Shown here piece by piece: positions 46,901 to 57,189 of a stretch of 64,000 nucleotides of DNA. The DNA is from Arion vulgaris. Lineage: Eukaryota > Mollusca > Gastropoda > Stylommatophora > Arionidae. Below the pieces are notes generated by a model. It was given only the letters and a program-made list of their open reading frames with translations. It did no database searches and was not told where the DNA came from. Location: positions 26,693,253 to 26,757,252 of the forward strand of contig CM036767.1 in NCBI GenBank assembly GCA_020796225.1, written 5' to 3'. The position numbers and the translations under genes were made by a program. Each line of letters opens with the position of its first letter. Within the stretch, counting starts at the first letter, position 1.

Positions 46901-48979
46901 TCTTCATTATATTTGTTTTTTCATAGCTTATCTGAAGTCCAACTTTTGATGCTATAGATGACAAGTTGTCTGTTTTTCTTTGCATATCTTGGTTGTTTCT
47001 ACTTAACAAGGCAATATCATCTGCAAAATCCAAATCTTCTAGTTGACTATTTTCTACCCAATCGATGCCAGTTTCGCCCTGCAACATTTTCGCATCACCC
47101 AGTCAATGGCCACTCAAAACAATAGCGGAGATAGAATACAGCCTTGCTTTACTCCGGTTTCAACCATAAACCAGTCACTGTGTCCACCATCAGTGCGAAC
47201 TACACACTGAATCATCATAGAGGCTCTTTATAATGTTTATTATTTTGTCTGGTATTCCATAGCATCTCAGAATATTCCACAGAGAGATTGTGTAGACTAT
47301 CAAAGGCTTTTTAAAATCGATGAAATTTAGTATGAGTGGTTGTTGCTTCTCAATATGTTCCTCCAAAATTAGTCGTAGGGTAATTATTTGGTCTAAGCAG
47401 CTTCTCCCAGGTCTAAAACCAGCTTGTTCTTCTCTCAGGGTTGTGTCCACTGCTCCTTTGATTCTATTAATGATTTTGCAGAAAGTCTTGGTCATTACTG
47501 ATAATAGGGTGATCCCTCTCCAGTTGTTGTAGTCTTTGAGATCACCTTTTTTGGAGATCTTAACAATTATTCCCTTCTTCCATTGATCTGGGACAGTTTC
47601 TTCTTCCCATACTTTATTAAATAGTTCTTGCACCTGGCTAATAGTTGTATCATCAGCCGCTTTGAGCATTTCTGCAGTAATGTTGTCATCATCCGCTGCC
47701 TTATTGTTTATCAAGGAATCGATTGCCTCCTTGACCTCAGCTACACTTATCATTTCTTCATTAATTGATAGAAAGCTGTTTCTTGCCTCTTCGTCAAACT
47801 TGAGTAGTACTGGTGGATCAGGTCTATTTAATATTTCTTCAAAATGTTCTGCCCATCTTTTCTTCTGCTCGGTTTCTGATGTTAGAACTTTACCATCTTT
47901 ACTCTTGATTTACCTTTTGAAACAAAAGTTGCAGTAAGTTGTTTTAGTGTGTTGTATAGCATTTTACTGTTTCCAGCCTTAGTTGTCTTTTCACCTTCTT
48001 CAGCCAGTCGATTGACATATATGCTCTTTTATCTCTTCTAGCTGCTCTTTTCACTTCCTTTTCTTTTAGTCTATATTCCTCTTTAGCTTGGATTTCATCT
48101 GTTGCATCCTTAGTATTAAATATCGCTAGTTTCATCTTCTTTCTTGAATACATTTCCAGGTGTCATCGCCTATCCAGGGTTTTCTGTCTTTCGTCTTTAA
48201 TCCTGTGCTACTATTTGCTGCCCCCAATAGTGTGTCCTTTATCTTAGTCCAGTTGTCTTCAATGTTCTGTTCATTTTCACCATTGAGTAACTCGAACCTA
48301 TTCTTAAGTTCGTGCTGATATTCCTCTTTTACTTCTTTATTTTGTAGTCTTTGACTGTCTATTCGAAGTTGTTCTTTTTAGTATGGTGAATTTTCAGTTT
48401 CAATTTACCTATGCATAAATTATGATCACTTCCTACATCTGCCCTCTGTATGCACGGACATCCAGCAATGATGTTCTAAATTGTGTATTTATGCACATAT
48501 GGTCAATCTGATTCCTAGTCACCCCATCTGGCTAGTGCCAAGTAAGTTTATGAATTTCCTTATGTGCAAAGATGGTACCTCCAATTACTAAGTTTGACAG
48601 CATACATAACTCCGCCAATCTTTCTCCATTCTCATTCATTGTGTTTATTCCTTGTTTTCCATAGCTGTCTCTACCCCTACATTATCACTTCCAACCTTGG
48701 CATTAAAGTTCCCCATTACTACTAACAGGTCATGTTTTTGGGTCTTGTTAATTTGATCTTGTAGTTGCTCATAAAATGTGTCTTTCTCATCATCGTCTGC
48801 CTTTGTTTGTTGGTGCATAACACTGCAGTATTGTCATATTGACATGCCTGGTACTGAAGCAGGCTCTAATTATCCGACTCGAGATGGGTTCCCATTCTAA
48901 CATGCTCTTTGCTACTCTAGGTGTCATCATTATACCCACTCTTTCAAAATGCTTACCATCTTCTCTCCCTGAATATATG
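43987..48979 (-). mobile_element. RTE-like LINE (middle level of nest), split in two
   Basis: Minus-strand order. Endonuclease end at 48.5-48.4 kb (QIDHMCINTQFRTSLLDV). RT at 47.75-46.78 kb (NNKAADDDNITAEMLKAA, EEQAGFRPGRSCLDQIIT, LDFADDIALLSRNNQDMQ). Then, after a plus-strand LINE is skipped, C-terminus at 44.50-44.0 kb (FNSNVVSILTYASESWKM, RRWRYVRHTLRRNDQRI). A related plus-strand copy at 57.19-58.88 kb shows the two parts are contiguous in the family. Confidence 0.85.
44512..46745 (+). mobile_element. I/jockey-type LINE (inner level of nest), 5'-truncated
   Basis: RT: MFFDMSKAFDKVWKDGLL, LRAGVPQGSVLSPLLFLV, HFLHADDLAVWYTSEFLG. RNase H: WIRIYTDGLAMEATMNGG (the usual TDGS serine is leucine), NYKAELIALL, MVFLTDSLSAIQALEA, LQWIPSHCGIAGNESADV. 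Tail QTPEHILQDCPLLCELRS and a (GAA)n end. Flanked by AAAAGCTGATG and AAAAGATGATG, an 11-bp target-site duplication with one mismatch. Frameshifts at about 44.79 and 45.3-45.9 kb. Confidence 0.88.
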
Positions 48980-49531
48980 AAAGTATATGCACAAAAGTTA
49001 AATTGTTTAGGTCATGTGTGATTCCTGTACTGACCTACGGTTGTGAAAGTTGGAAATCAACAAAGAAAATTGATAAGAAACTGGACAGCTTTGAGAATAA
49101 ATGTCTCCAAAATTATTAAAAGTAAAATGGAGTGATTTCGTTTCTAACAACACAGTGAGAGATAGAACACACCAACAACCCGTATCAAATATTATAAGGA
49201 AACAAAGGTGGAAATATTTAGGTCATGTTCTTAGATCAGACGAAAAGAGACTAAATCGACAAGTCCTTATGTGGTCACCATTTGGGAAAAGAAAACGTGG
49301 AAGACCAAAGACCACTCTTCGAAGAACCATCCAACAAGAAAGTAAACTATTGGGATGTAAAACCATACAAGATCTCCAACTGCTAGCAACGAACCGCATC
49401 ACATGGAGATCTAAAACCTCTGGCATGAACTAAAAACTAACTAACAGTCATAGAACATGTCTACATAGCAATTACCCATAAGACCCCCATCCTAGAGTTA
49501 GACAGAAACCAATAACCTACCATCTTTAGGT

Positions 49532-49778
49532 CCCGGGGTATCTGTGGCTAAGTAAAGCCCTTTGCCTTGTGAGTCGAAGGTTGTGGGTTGAGTCCGGACG
49601 TGCCATTCTGTTACTGCAGTTTTTTCCAGAGACCCCAAGGATTGTTGCTGGAGCTATGGAGTTCGTGCTTTGTGCTATACTCTTGGCAGGTGGCGTGTCA
49701 GTTCTGTGGAGAGGACCGAGCCGTATGGGGTAAAACCCGGTGCAATGAAGTCAATCCTTCGGCTTTAAACCCTTTTTT
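49532..49778 (+). mobile_element. tRNA-derived SINE, family S1, with target-site duplication
   Basis: A box region TATCTGTGGCTAAGT, B box GGGTTGAGTCC, body to CCTTCGGCTTTAAACCC. Exact flanking repeat ATCTTTAGGT (49522-49531, 49779-49788). The best-preserved S1 copy. Confidence 0.85.
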
Positions 49779-49789
49779 ATCTTTAGGTT

Positions 49790-50030
49790 CCACACAGGAC
49801 ACTAGATTACAAGACCATCTCCACAAAATGAAATCTGTTCAAACTGACTAATGCACATGGCACAATAGTCACTAGAATCCTGAATATTCTGCAAACATAC
49901 CTCCTCTTCAATAACTTGAGGTCCCACACATTGCTCCATGAGACTAATTTGAAGGAGAAATTGTGGGACTCCTGCAATGATTTGATGACAACTGAATTCA
50001 ATGAGACAACTCATCTTGTTGTTTAGACCT
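49790..50030 (+). mobile_element. LINE 3' end fragment (I/jockey-type)
   Basis: The plus strand in one shifted frame reads RILNILQTYLLFNNLRSH then TNLKEKLWDSCNDLMTTE. This corresponds to the post-RNase H tail (HILQDC...LRS-x-WP...KLWG). Confidence 0.55.
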
Positions 50031-50499
50031 CTGAGCATAGGAAACTGATCACAGAGAAAGAATATATGGCACCACACAACAGTTACAAAACACATACAAT
50101 TTACTGAAGTTGGTATTGGCTGCAAAAGAGCAACCAACTCAGCAGCACTAGTTCTCAACAACAGCAACAACTCTCTTGATTCACAACTACTTATATTCTA
50201 TTGTTGACATATAGTCTACTGACAACTTGTCATATTCTATTGATCGCATATAGTCTACACATATCTATTTCATTAGAAGTCTGTTATAGAGGGCACTCAT
50301 TCGCAGAGATATCTGTCTTTAAAAAAACACAATTTATTATATTATCTATATTTTGCCTTGCGGTACATTACAAAAAAATGACCAATATAACCATTGTTGT
50401 ATAGTACTACTAAACCTTCTTGTTTCCAGTGACACATAAAGCTACAACTGTCTGTAAATATGAAACCACTAAAATGTTTATAATGCTGACATAATGATT

Positions 50500-51060
50500 A
50501 TCTTGTTGAATCTATAATGGTAAACTGTGCACAGTGAGATAGAAATGGGTAAAATGTCGCCCAGTAGAACAATGTGAGCACAAGCGGCGAAGAGAAAAGA
50601 GACAGACCCAGTCAGTGGAAGAGGGCACAAGCAGAAATGGGCGAAAGGGCACCCAAAAGAAACACAAGGTGGACAAAACGGTGGTGAGCCTCGAAGGTGG
50701 GGTCTCCATCCAGAGAACAATAACCATGTTTCCCATCGCAGGGAACTACTACTGCCTTGTAGTTAGATTGGGAACAATCAAAGGCTAGCGGAGCAAACTG
50801 TACACAAAACTGACGGCAGGCAAACCAAGTAGTAAAAAAAAGGCTGGTAACCTGGGCAGATGAAGCTCAACATCCCAGGAGGAAAGGTTGTCTAAGGGTT
50901 GCTAACCGAAAGAAAATAGCAACCTGCTGCCTTGCAGGTCGACTGGGGACAGCCAAAGGTTGACGGAGAGTGAACCAGTAACGCTGGCTAAAACCGGACA
51001 CATTGCTGAAGGATAAGCACCAAATGGCGCTAAAGATGTGACAAAACACACCCATGCATC
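50500..51060 (+). mobile_element. Retroposon family B (D-B composite, 3' half)
   Basis: GGGAACAATCAAAGGCTAGC, GGGGACAGCCAAAGGTTGAC, GGCTAAAACCGGACACATTG. Collinear with 26.5-27.0 kb and with the reverse of 19 kb. The leader is missing. Confidence 0.6.
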
Positions 51061-51247
51061 AGGCTGCATGAATCATATTTCCACATGAATAAGAATTTAT
51101 TGGGAAATCTGGCACATCAGTCTAAGCGGGGATCGCACAAGAGATAGAGAAAGAAAATCTTTAATGAGAATTGTGTACACAAGATTGGGGGGGAAAGAGC
51201 AGTGATTTTACAGCCTGCAGGATTCTTGATTCAAACCTTATATTGTT

Positions 51248-51935
51248 TTAACACTTTCGCTGCACCCATTTTCAATCAAATCAGGCTCACTGCACGCTAT
51301 TTTTTGGACATGATCAGTTTTCAGGGTGACAATTTAAAAAAATCATAAAAAATAAAGGACTTTTAAACTGTGGAATAGTGTTCATATATTAATGAGCTAC
51401 TAACCTGTCTATATGTAGAGTATATTCTTCATAATCCACAAGCTATTGCTGTAACTGATATTGGTCTCGCCGACTGTACCGCCGTTTTCGAGATGGGTGT
51501 CCATCACCCACTCCTGTACCCTTGGGAATATCTGCTATCGATCTATAAACATCGTCACATGAATCAAAGTCCAAATTTGTATCCCGTTGTATCACTATTA
51601 CTGGCTAAAAAGTTCGAATAAGAGTCATTTTGGACATCACTATTCATCAGCTACATCGTTCATTTTGAAAATCTTTTACTTGAAAATCGCCCCAAAAAGT
51701 CGTTCAAAATCGGATTTGCGATATGTTTACCGTGTGTACGTTAGATCTGCTATTTTGGAGAGCTTGTCGAAACAATACGGAAGTAGTGCGTCACGGGACC
51801 CGTTTTGGCTAGCGATACTCCCTGTTTAAAAAAGACATCATCGACAGCACAAGTCGGTCTACAAAAATCGACAACGGCAGCGAAGGGATTTAGTATTTGC
51901 CACTTTTGTCGTCGGTGGCAGCCTAACTGTTACGT
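51248..51935 (-). mobile_element. TTAA-flanked DNA transposon, family PB1 copy 3
   Basis: Left end TTAACACTTTCGCTGCACCC, right end near GGTGGCAGCCTAACTGTTA, where the terminal TTAA has decayed. About 690 bp, collinear with copies 1 and 2 (for example CATCACTATTCATCAGCTAC). No transposase domain. Confidence 0.75.
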
Positions 51936-52139
51936 ATGTATTTACATATGTAATATAGTTTTTACACCGAAAAGATGTGTCAGTAGCAACATCAAAATTA
52001 TCTTTTGCACTTTAGAACACACAGTTTGAAAATTGGAGTACAAACTAAAATAATAGATGTCAATAGTTCTTTTTGCGAATGTACTGACATATATGTTTTT
52101 TAATACATTGTGAAGTTCTAATACTTCTTTGCTTCACAG

Positions 52140-52262
52140 GTCTAGTTGTAGTAACAACAATGGCTGGCTATGGCATCGCTCAGGTCATTTGACCTTTCGA
52201 TCTTTGTTCTCAGTTCTCTAGGCACTGGATTGACATCATGCGCTGCCAATTCCATAAATCAG
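52140..52262 (+). CDS. COX10: COX10 exon, first membrane segments (frame disrupted)
   Basis: Reads G-LVVVTTMAGYGIA in the incoming phase, and DLSIFVLSSLGTGLTSCA then ANSINQ at the end. These correspond to the first transmembrane helix and the start of the NxxxD-containing active-site segment of COX10. The two halves are in different frames: around 52181-52187 the expected codons for A-P-G-P-F-D are two bases short, one C apparently missing at each of two proline codons. That creates a TGA. The acceptor is GCTTCACAG and the donor is CAG|GTATGA, both good. It is either two small sequencing errors or a real frameshift. Confidence 0.85.
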
Positions 52263-52469
52263 GTATGAAATTTCACTCACCAAATTTTTCAGTCTCCCCA
52301 GGTTCCCTGACAGCAAAACAACCTGAAATATTTAACTGTGTATATATGTAGTTCTGTACGCAAAAACCAAACATGGACACCAAATAAAATCCATGACTCC
52401 CAGCTTTGCAGTTTTTGGATGTAAGAATCAGTTATAATAGTACAAACTCCTTATTTGACAAATAGTGCA

Positions 52470-52740
52470 AATATCTACAACTACTAAGGCTCACCTGAAT
52501 GGTGAGGGACACTTGATAAGGAAAGCAAGCCTTCAAGCAAAAAGTCAATCATAGACACCATGCCTGAATTGGGGAGGGGGTGGCGAAACAGGCTACCTAA
52601 GTTATTGAGTTGCCTGACCAACACTTAGAGGTTGAGTAACTGCATCTTCTTCTTGTTGCGTTGGCTTGCTATGAATTCAGGCATAGTCTGGTAAGGTGCT
52701 TTTGACTGATTTTTGCGTGAAGGTTTGCTTTCCTTTTTTC
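52470..52740. repeat. SINE family S3 body, two opposed fragments
   Basis: Plus-strand fragment at 52480-52590 (CACCTGAATGGTGAGGGACA, GGAAAGCAAGCCTTCAAGCA). Minus-strand fragment at 52670-52740 (GGAAAGCAAACCTTCACGCA, AAAATCAGTCAAAAG read on minus). Together they form an inverted pair. Confidence 0.55.
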
Positions 52741-52954
52741 CAATGATATGTACAATCAGTTTGATACCACATGATGTCAAATGTAGCCTCAGTAAACAAG
52801 ATCAGTGCAGGGCAATGACACCCAAGGATGCTAGTAAAAACATGTTAAGAGGTTGTAAACATAGTACTGAAGGAAATGTCCACATTTACAGTAATGTTAA
52901 AGGATTATCAAATATGTGACTTGTTATTTGGCTAAACTGCATGGAGATAAATCA

Positions 52955-53215
52955 GGTTGGGGATTCTCTGCTATAGTGCAGGGGCAGGAGTTTTGCATAG
53001 TGTTTCAGACAACCACCTCCAACATGAGGATAGAGATTAACATTGTTTCTATAGCTCTGTGCTTCTAGGTTTCTAGAGCTATTGTTGTGTCCAAGATAAC
53101 CATCAGTATATACAGCGATGCTCTGGCTGACATCACAGACTTTTATCCATGCATGTTTTCTCAGTGACTCAATGAGTAAGCTCAGGAAGATTGAAACAGG
53201 CTGGGCTAGGAAATA
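52955..53215 (-). mobile_element. LINE RNase H start fragment
   Basis: The minus strand reads WIKVCDVSQSIAVYTDGY, the first strand of an RNase H domain with its catalytic TDG, then diverges. It sits at the 3' side of the next LINE. Confidence 0.45.
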
Positions 53216-55550
53216 ATGGTTGGAGTCGCTGAGGAGGTTTTCTCTCTCTCTCTTTGCCTTTTTACCCGGGTTGGGGCATAGGCCCTCAACCAACTCATGC
53301 CAAGTCCTCCTATCTCTAGCTATCTCCTGCAGCTCCCTCCAGCTCTTCTTTATATTGTTGATCTCCGCCTCCAAATCTCGTCTCCATGTATTTCTCGGCC
53401 TCCCCTTCTTTCGCTGTCCCTGCGGGTCCAGGCAAGGACCCTTCTTGTTATATTCCCTCCGGTTTTCGCAAAGTGTGTCCTATCCAGCGCCAGCGTCTTT
53501 TAACCTGTTCGTTCACTGGAATCTGTCTTGTTCTCTCCATAAGTTCCTCATTTGTGACCCTATCATACCATCTTATTCCCTCTATTCTGCGCAGACACCA
53601 GTTGATGAATGTTTGCAATTTATGCGCTATTGTTTTAGTTGTTCTCCATGTTTCTGACCCATACAGTAGAACTGCTTTAACATTAGAGTTAAATATCCAA
53701 ATTTTGTTCTAGATTTGATTTCTTTGGACTTCCAAATGTTTCCCAGTGCAATGAAAGCTCCTCTTGCCTTCTGTATTCTTATTTTAACATCTCTATCTGT
53801 TCCACCCTCTTTGTCTACATTGCTGCCCAAATATGTGTATGATTCTACCTCTTGAAGTGGGATTTCCCAGGAGATCGAGGTTGTCGTTCTTGGTTAATTC
53901 TCAATATCTTTGTCTTTCCCTTATGAATGTTCAGCCCTAGTTGCTGGGACCTTTGATTCAATGTGTTAAGCTTATCCTGCATCTGATTTCGTGTATGTGA
54001 CAGAAGGGCTATATCATCAGCGAAGTCCAGATCATCTAGTTGCTCTGTCAGAGTCCATTGGATTCCATTTCTGGTGTTAGTTACTGTGGTCTTCATAATC
54101 CAGTCTATTGTCAGTAAGAACAACAAAGGTGATAGAAGACACCCTGACGCACTCCTGTTTCTATTCCCAAAGTATCTGTTAGTTTACCTTCATGAAGAAC
54201 TCTACATTTCATATCTGTATATGTTGCTTTTATTAGGTTAATAATTTTCTGTGGGATTCCATAATGCCTCATTAATTTCCAAAGGGTTTCCCTATCAATA
54301 CTGTCAAAAGCCTTCTCATAATCAACAAATCCGATATAAAGTGGGGATTTCCATTCAATACTTTGCTCTATTATTATACGTAATGTGGCTATCTGGTCAG
54401 CACAGGATCTATTTGGTCGGAAGCCTGCCTGTTCATCTCTTAGCTTTATATCGATGGCATCTCTCAGTCTCTCCAGGATGACTCTGCTTAGTATTTTCCC
54501 AGGTACTGACAACAGCATTATTCCCCTATAGTTTTCACACTTCTGAAGGTCCCCTTTCTTTGGTAGCTTCACCAGGTATCCCTCTCTCCAGTTTTCTAGT
54601 ATTTCTTGTCTCCCAGATTCTGCTAAATAATTTATACAGTATTTCTGTGGATGTGTTTATGTTGGCTTTAACCGCCTCTGCTGGAATACCATCTGGACCG
54701 CCGCTTTTCCATCTTTTAAAAGTTTAATGGCTTTACTAATCTCCTCCTTGGATGGTTTCTCACAGTTGATGTCCAAGTCAATTTCTGCCGGTTGGATATC
54801 TGGGGGTTTGTAGGTGCTGGTCTGTTCAGGAGTTCCTTGAAGTATTCCATCCATCTTTCCATTTGGTCTCTAACATTAGTGATAGTTTCCCCACTACTAT
54901 TTTTGATCAACCCATTTGATGGTCTGTATTTTCCTGCTAGCTTTCTAGTGATATTGTAAAGATCCCTAAGGTTTCCTTTTCCTGCAGCTACCTCTGCTTC
55001 TCTTGCTAGATCTTCTACGTATTGTCTTTTATCTAACTTTATTTGTTTCTTCACTTTCTTGCTAGCTTCTGTGTACTTTTCCTGGGCTATGGCTTTGGCA
55101 GTTCTAGTTTTGCTATTATTTAAATCTGCTTTCCTCTTTTCCTTTCTTCTATTTCCTTGAGAGTTTCTGGAGTTATCCATGCCTTATGATTCGCTCCTTC
55201 TTTCCTAATACCTCTGTGCATGTTTCATTCCAAATATTTTGGCTTGCTGCCAGCATTCTTTCGCACTCACCTCATCTTCTAATTGCCGCAACACCTCATA
55301 CTTATTAGAGACTGTGACCGTGAACTGTTCCTTTGTTTCTTGACTTCTGAGGTATCCTACATTATATTGGTGTCTATGTTCATGGGATGTTATGTATCGC
55401 TTAAGCTTCAGTTTAATTTTACTTATCAGCAAATGGTGATCCGAATCTACATCTGCCTCCCTTAGGACCCTTACATCTTGTAGAGATGACCTGAATTTCT
55501 TGTTTATGCATATGTGGTCAATTTTGAGGAGGTCTAGGCTGACAAAAATT
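53216..55550 (-). mobile_element. RTE-like LINE, endonuclease end to 3' end
   Basis: Minus strand: endonuclease C-terminus KIDHICINKKFRSSLQDV and DVDSDHHLLISKIKLKLK. Linker NITRKLAGKYRPSNGLIK. RT: ISKAIKLLKDGKA, RDEQAGFRPNRSCADQIA, GFVDYEKAFDSIDRETLW, LDDLDFADDIALLSHTRN. C-terminus RTWHELVEGLCPNPGKKA. Several frame breaks. No TSD identified. Confidence 0.85.
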
Positions 55551-55745
55551 TGTTTTATTTTTGTGCCAGGGCATGCAGGTGTAAGGGAAAATGAATGCTC
55601 CAATAGGCTTGTAGGTATAGCTGCTGTAAAAAGTGGGCAAGAAATGGACCAGGCTGATATTATAAATTTCCTAAGGGATAGAGAGGATGTGTACATGATT
55701 CAAGTAATAGTGGTGAATCTACAGCACTAACTATACTGGTAGCCA
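55551..55745 (+). mobile_element. LINE RNase H end fragment
   Basis: The plus strand reads FVPGHAGVRENECSNRLV then GIAAVKSGQEMDQADIIN. This is the last part of an RNase H domain with PGHAGV-xNE. Its orientation is opposite to the fragment at 52.96 kb. Confidence 0.65.
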
Positions 55746-56129
55746 AAGAAGAATCGTAAACCAACAAAAACTAATACCCTTCATTATCTACAGGTTGAGA
55801 CTGAGTACCTATGTGTCTGCCCAGAGGGCTATAATGCCAGCTCACTAACCAAGATAACCAGATATAACTGAAGATGAGGGGATAGGCCCTGTGCCTGAAA
55901 ACAAGATAAATCAGATGGAGTTAATGAGAGATTAAATACAGGGATATGTACATGTGACAGTCTGGTCGATCATTATTGTGTTGCTATTATCAGCAACAAC
56001 CAAGTAGGAGGGAAACTGATTTTATTAGGCTGCCTTACAGACATGATCAAGATTATGCATGTTGCTCTGGCAACAGACTTGATGATCTGCATGACCAAAC
56101 CTGATCACAGAAAATGGTTCATCTAACTG

Positions 56130-56285
56130 ACTACTGATGCAAACTCACCGGCCTAGTAAAACAACACTGGAAAGAAAAGTACACAGACCTCTGTGTGAGC
56201 TGCAAAAGACCATGACATTTTATACAAGAGTCAACATTGAATATATAGACAATATTTTAAGCGAACAAAAGAAAGGACATATCTA
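56130..56285 (+). repeat. LINE 3' UTR fragment
   Basis: CACAGACCTCTGTGTGAGCT and GAGTCAACATTGAATATATA match the 3' part of the fragment at 40.56-40.83 kb. Confidence 0.55.
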
Positions 56286-56289
56286 ACTG

Positions 56290-56580
56290 ACTAGGGGCGA
56301 TAGCAAAGTACAACACCCCGTTGGTAACCACTGCTGTGTTAATTTCTGGGTTTGAGACCAACGGGGAACAAAAATGTTTTTTTGCCCCCCGTACACGGTT
56401 GCTCTACAAGTTTCCTAATCCTTTAGTTGAGATCTAAATTACAAGTACCTCGAAGGCGGTAAGTTCGCCTGAATGGCAAGGGACATTGATGATATGGAAA
56501 GCAATCCTTTATGCAAAAATCAGTCAGAGGTGCCAAATCAGATTATACTTGAATTAGCAGACAAACAAACCAAAACAATC
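56290..56580 (+). mobile_element. SINE family S3, long copy
   Basis: A head with GGGGCGATAGCAAAGTACAA and a B-box-like GGGTTTGAGACC is followed by the S3 body (AAGTACCTCGAAGGCGGTAA, AAAATCAGTCAGAGGTGCCA). The head differs from that at 8.5 kb, hinting that the body is a shared SINE domain attached to different heads. Confidence 0.5.
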
Positions 56581-56639
56581 TAGTTGACTACTATCCATTC
56601 ATTTCCTTTTCAGATATTATAATTCAGATAATATAATTT

Positions 56640-56649
56640 ATATATTTTA

Positions 56650-56730
<81 letters not shown>

Positions 56731-56781
56731 CTCACTCCACGTGTCTCCTTTTCGACCTACGCTTGATAAAAACAAGTTGAG

Positions 56782-56812
<31 letters not shown>

Positions 56813-56830
56813 AGATAGATATATATATAT

Positions 56831-56923
<93 letters not shown>

Positions 56924-56935
56924 ATATAGTACAGA
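56640..56935. repeat. Compound microsatellite (TA)n-(GA)n-(GATA)n-(GATT)n
   Basis: Long TA run 56655-56720, short GA run, GATA run 56785-56880 with interruptions, and GATT run 56883-56925. Likely length-polymorphic. Confidence 0.95.
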
Positions 56936-57052
56936 CTATTATTCTCAATGAAACATATGCCCCCCATAGATGGCTGCTTATAATTGTTTCAATATGTTGA
57001 AGTATGGTCTCATTTATTGAAATGCTTTAAAATATTTCCTTTTTGGTTTCAG

Positions 57053-57111
57053 TTTGAAGTACCTATTTTTAAATGGATCAACAAAAATCGAAAGTAGTCA
57101 AAGGGTTTTGG
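57053..57111 (+). pseudogene. COX10: Degenerate candidate for the missing COX10 exon
   Basis: After TTTTGGTTTCAG the sequence reads FEVP, then in a shifted frame MDQQKSKVVKG, before G|GTGAGC. COX10 should have a stretch of the form (F/L)EVPFDxxMxRTxxRxLVxG here, joining INQ of the preceding exon to xPLHAVGF of the next. The length (59 bp) gives phase 0 to 2, which is what the neighbours need. However, the catalytic arginines are not visible and an in-frame TAG occurs. I found no better candidate between 52263 and 62945. Confidence 0.3.
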
Positions 57112-57189
57112 GTGAGCTCATTTTAGCATTGAAGGTGCTGTTTAAGATCCAATTCGCTGCAGAGTTAAATTAGGAACAAAAATTTGAGG

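Larger units (their letters stand above)
43640..49440 (+). mobile_element. RTE-like LINE (outer level of nest), split in two
   Basis: Left part (43640-43986): CYFADDVAILNSTTQATH (RT active site) to AFTKLMNIWQSQDLSI. Right part (48980-49440): TKVKLFRSCVIPVLTYGC, ESWKSTKKIDKKLDSFEN, RWKYLGHVLRSDEKRLNR and KRKRGRPKTTLRRT. The two parts join at the expected residue, with AGTATAT on both sides of the intervening DNA. Everything between 43987 and 48979 is therefore insertion. Confidence 0.8.
42922..52139 (+). other. COX10 intron (9.2 kb)
   Basis: Runs from GTGAGT to TTCACAG. It is filled with a family C retroposon, a three-level LINE nest, SINE S1, LINE and B fragments and a PB1 element, all annotated separately. 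Confidence 0.75.

Noticed and set aside
52295..52330. Possible missing COX10 exon starting CAG|GTTCCCTGACAGC (V-P-x-D-S)
   Set aside because: It would leave an intron of about 45 bases, hits TGA after a few codons, and lacks the conserved M-x-RT-xxR pattern.
53216..55550. Could the endonuclease-like segment be a host gene (craniofacial development protein 2-like)?
   Set aside because: That label is commonly attached to LINE endonucleases; here it is followed by RT motifs in the same orientation and is frame-broken.
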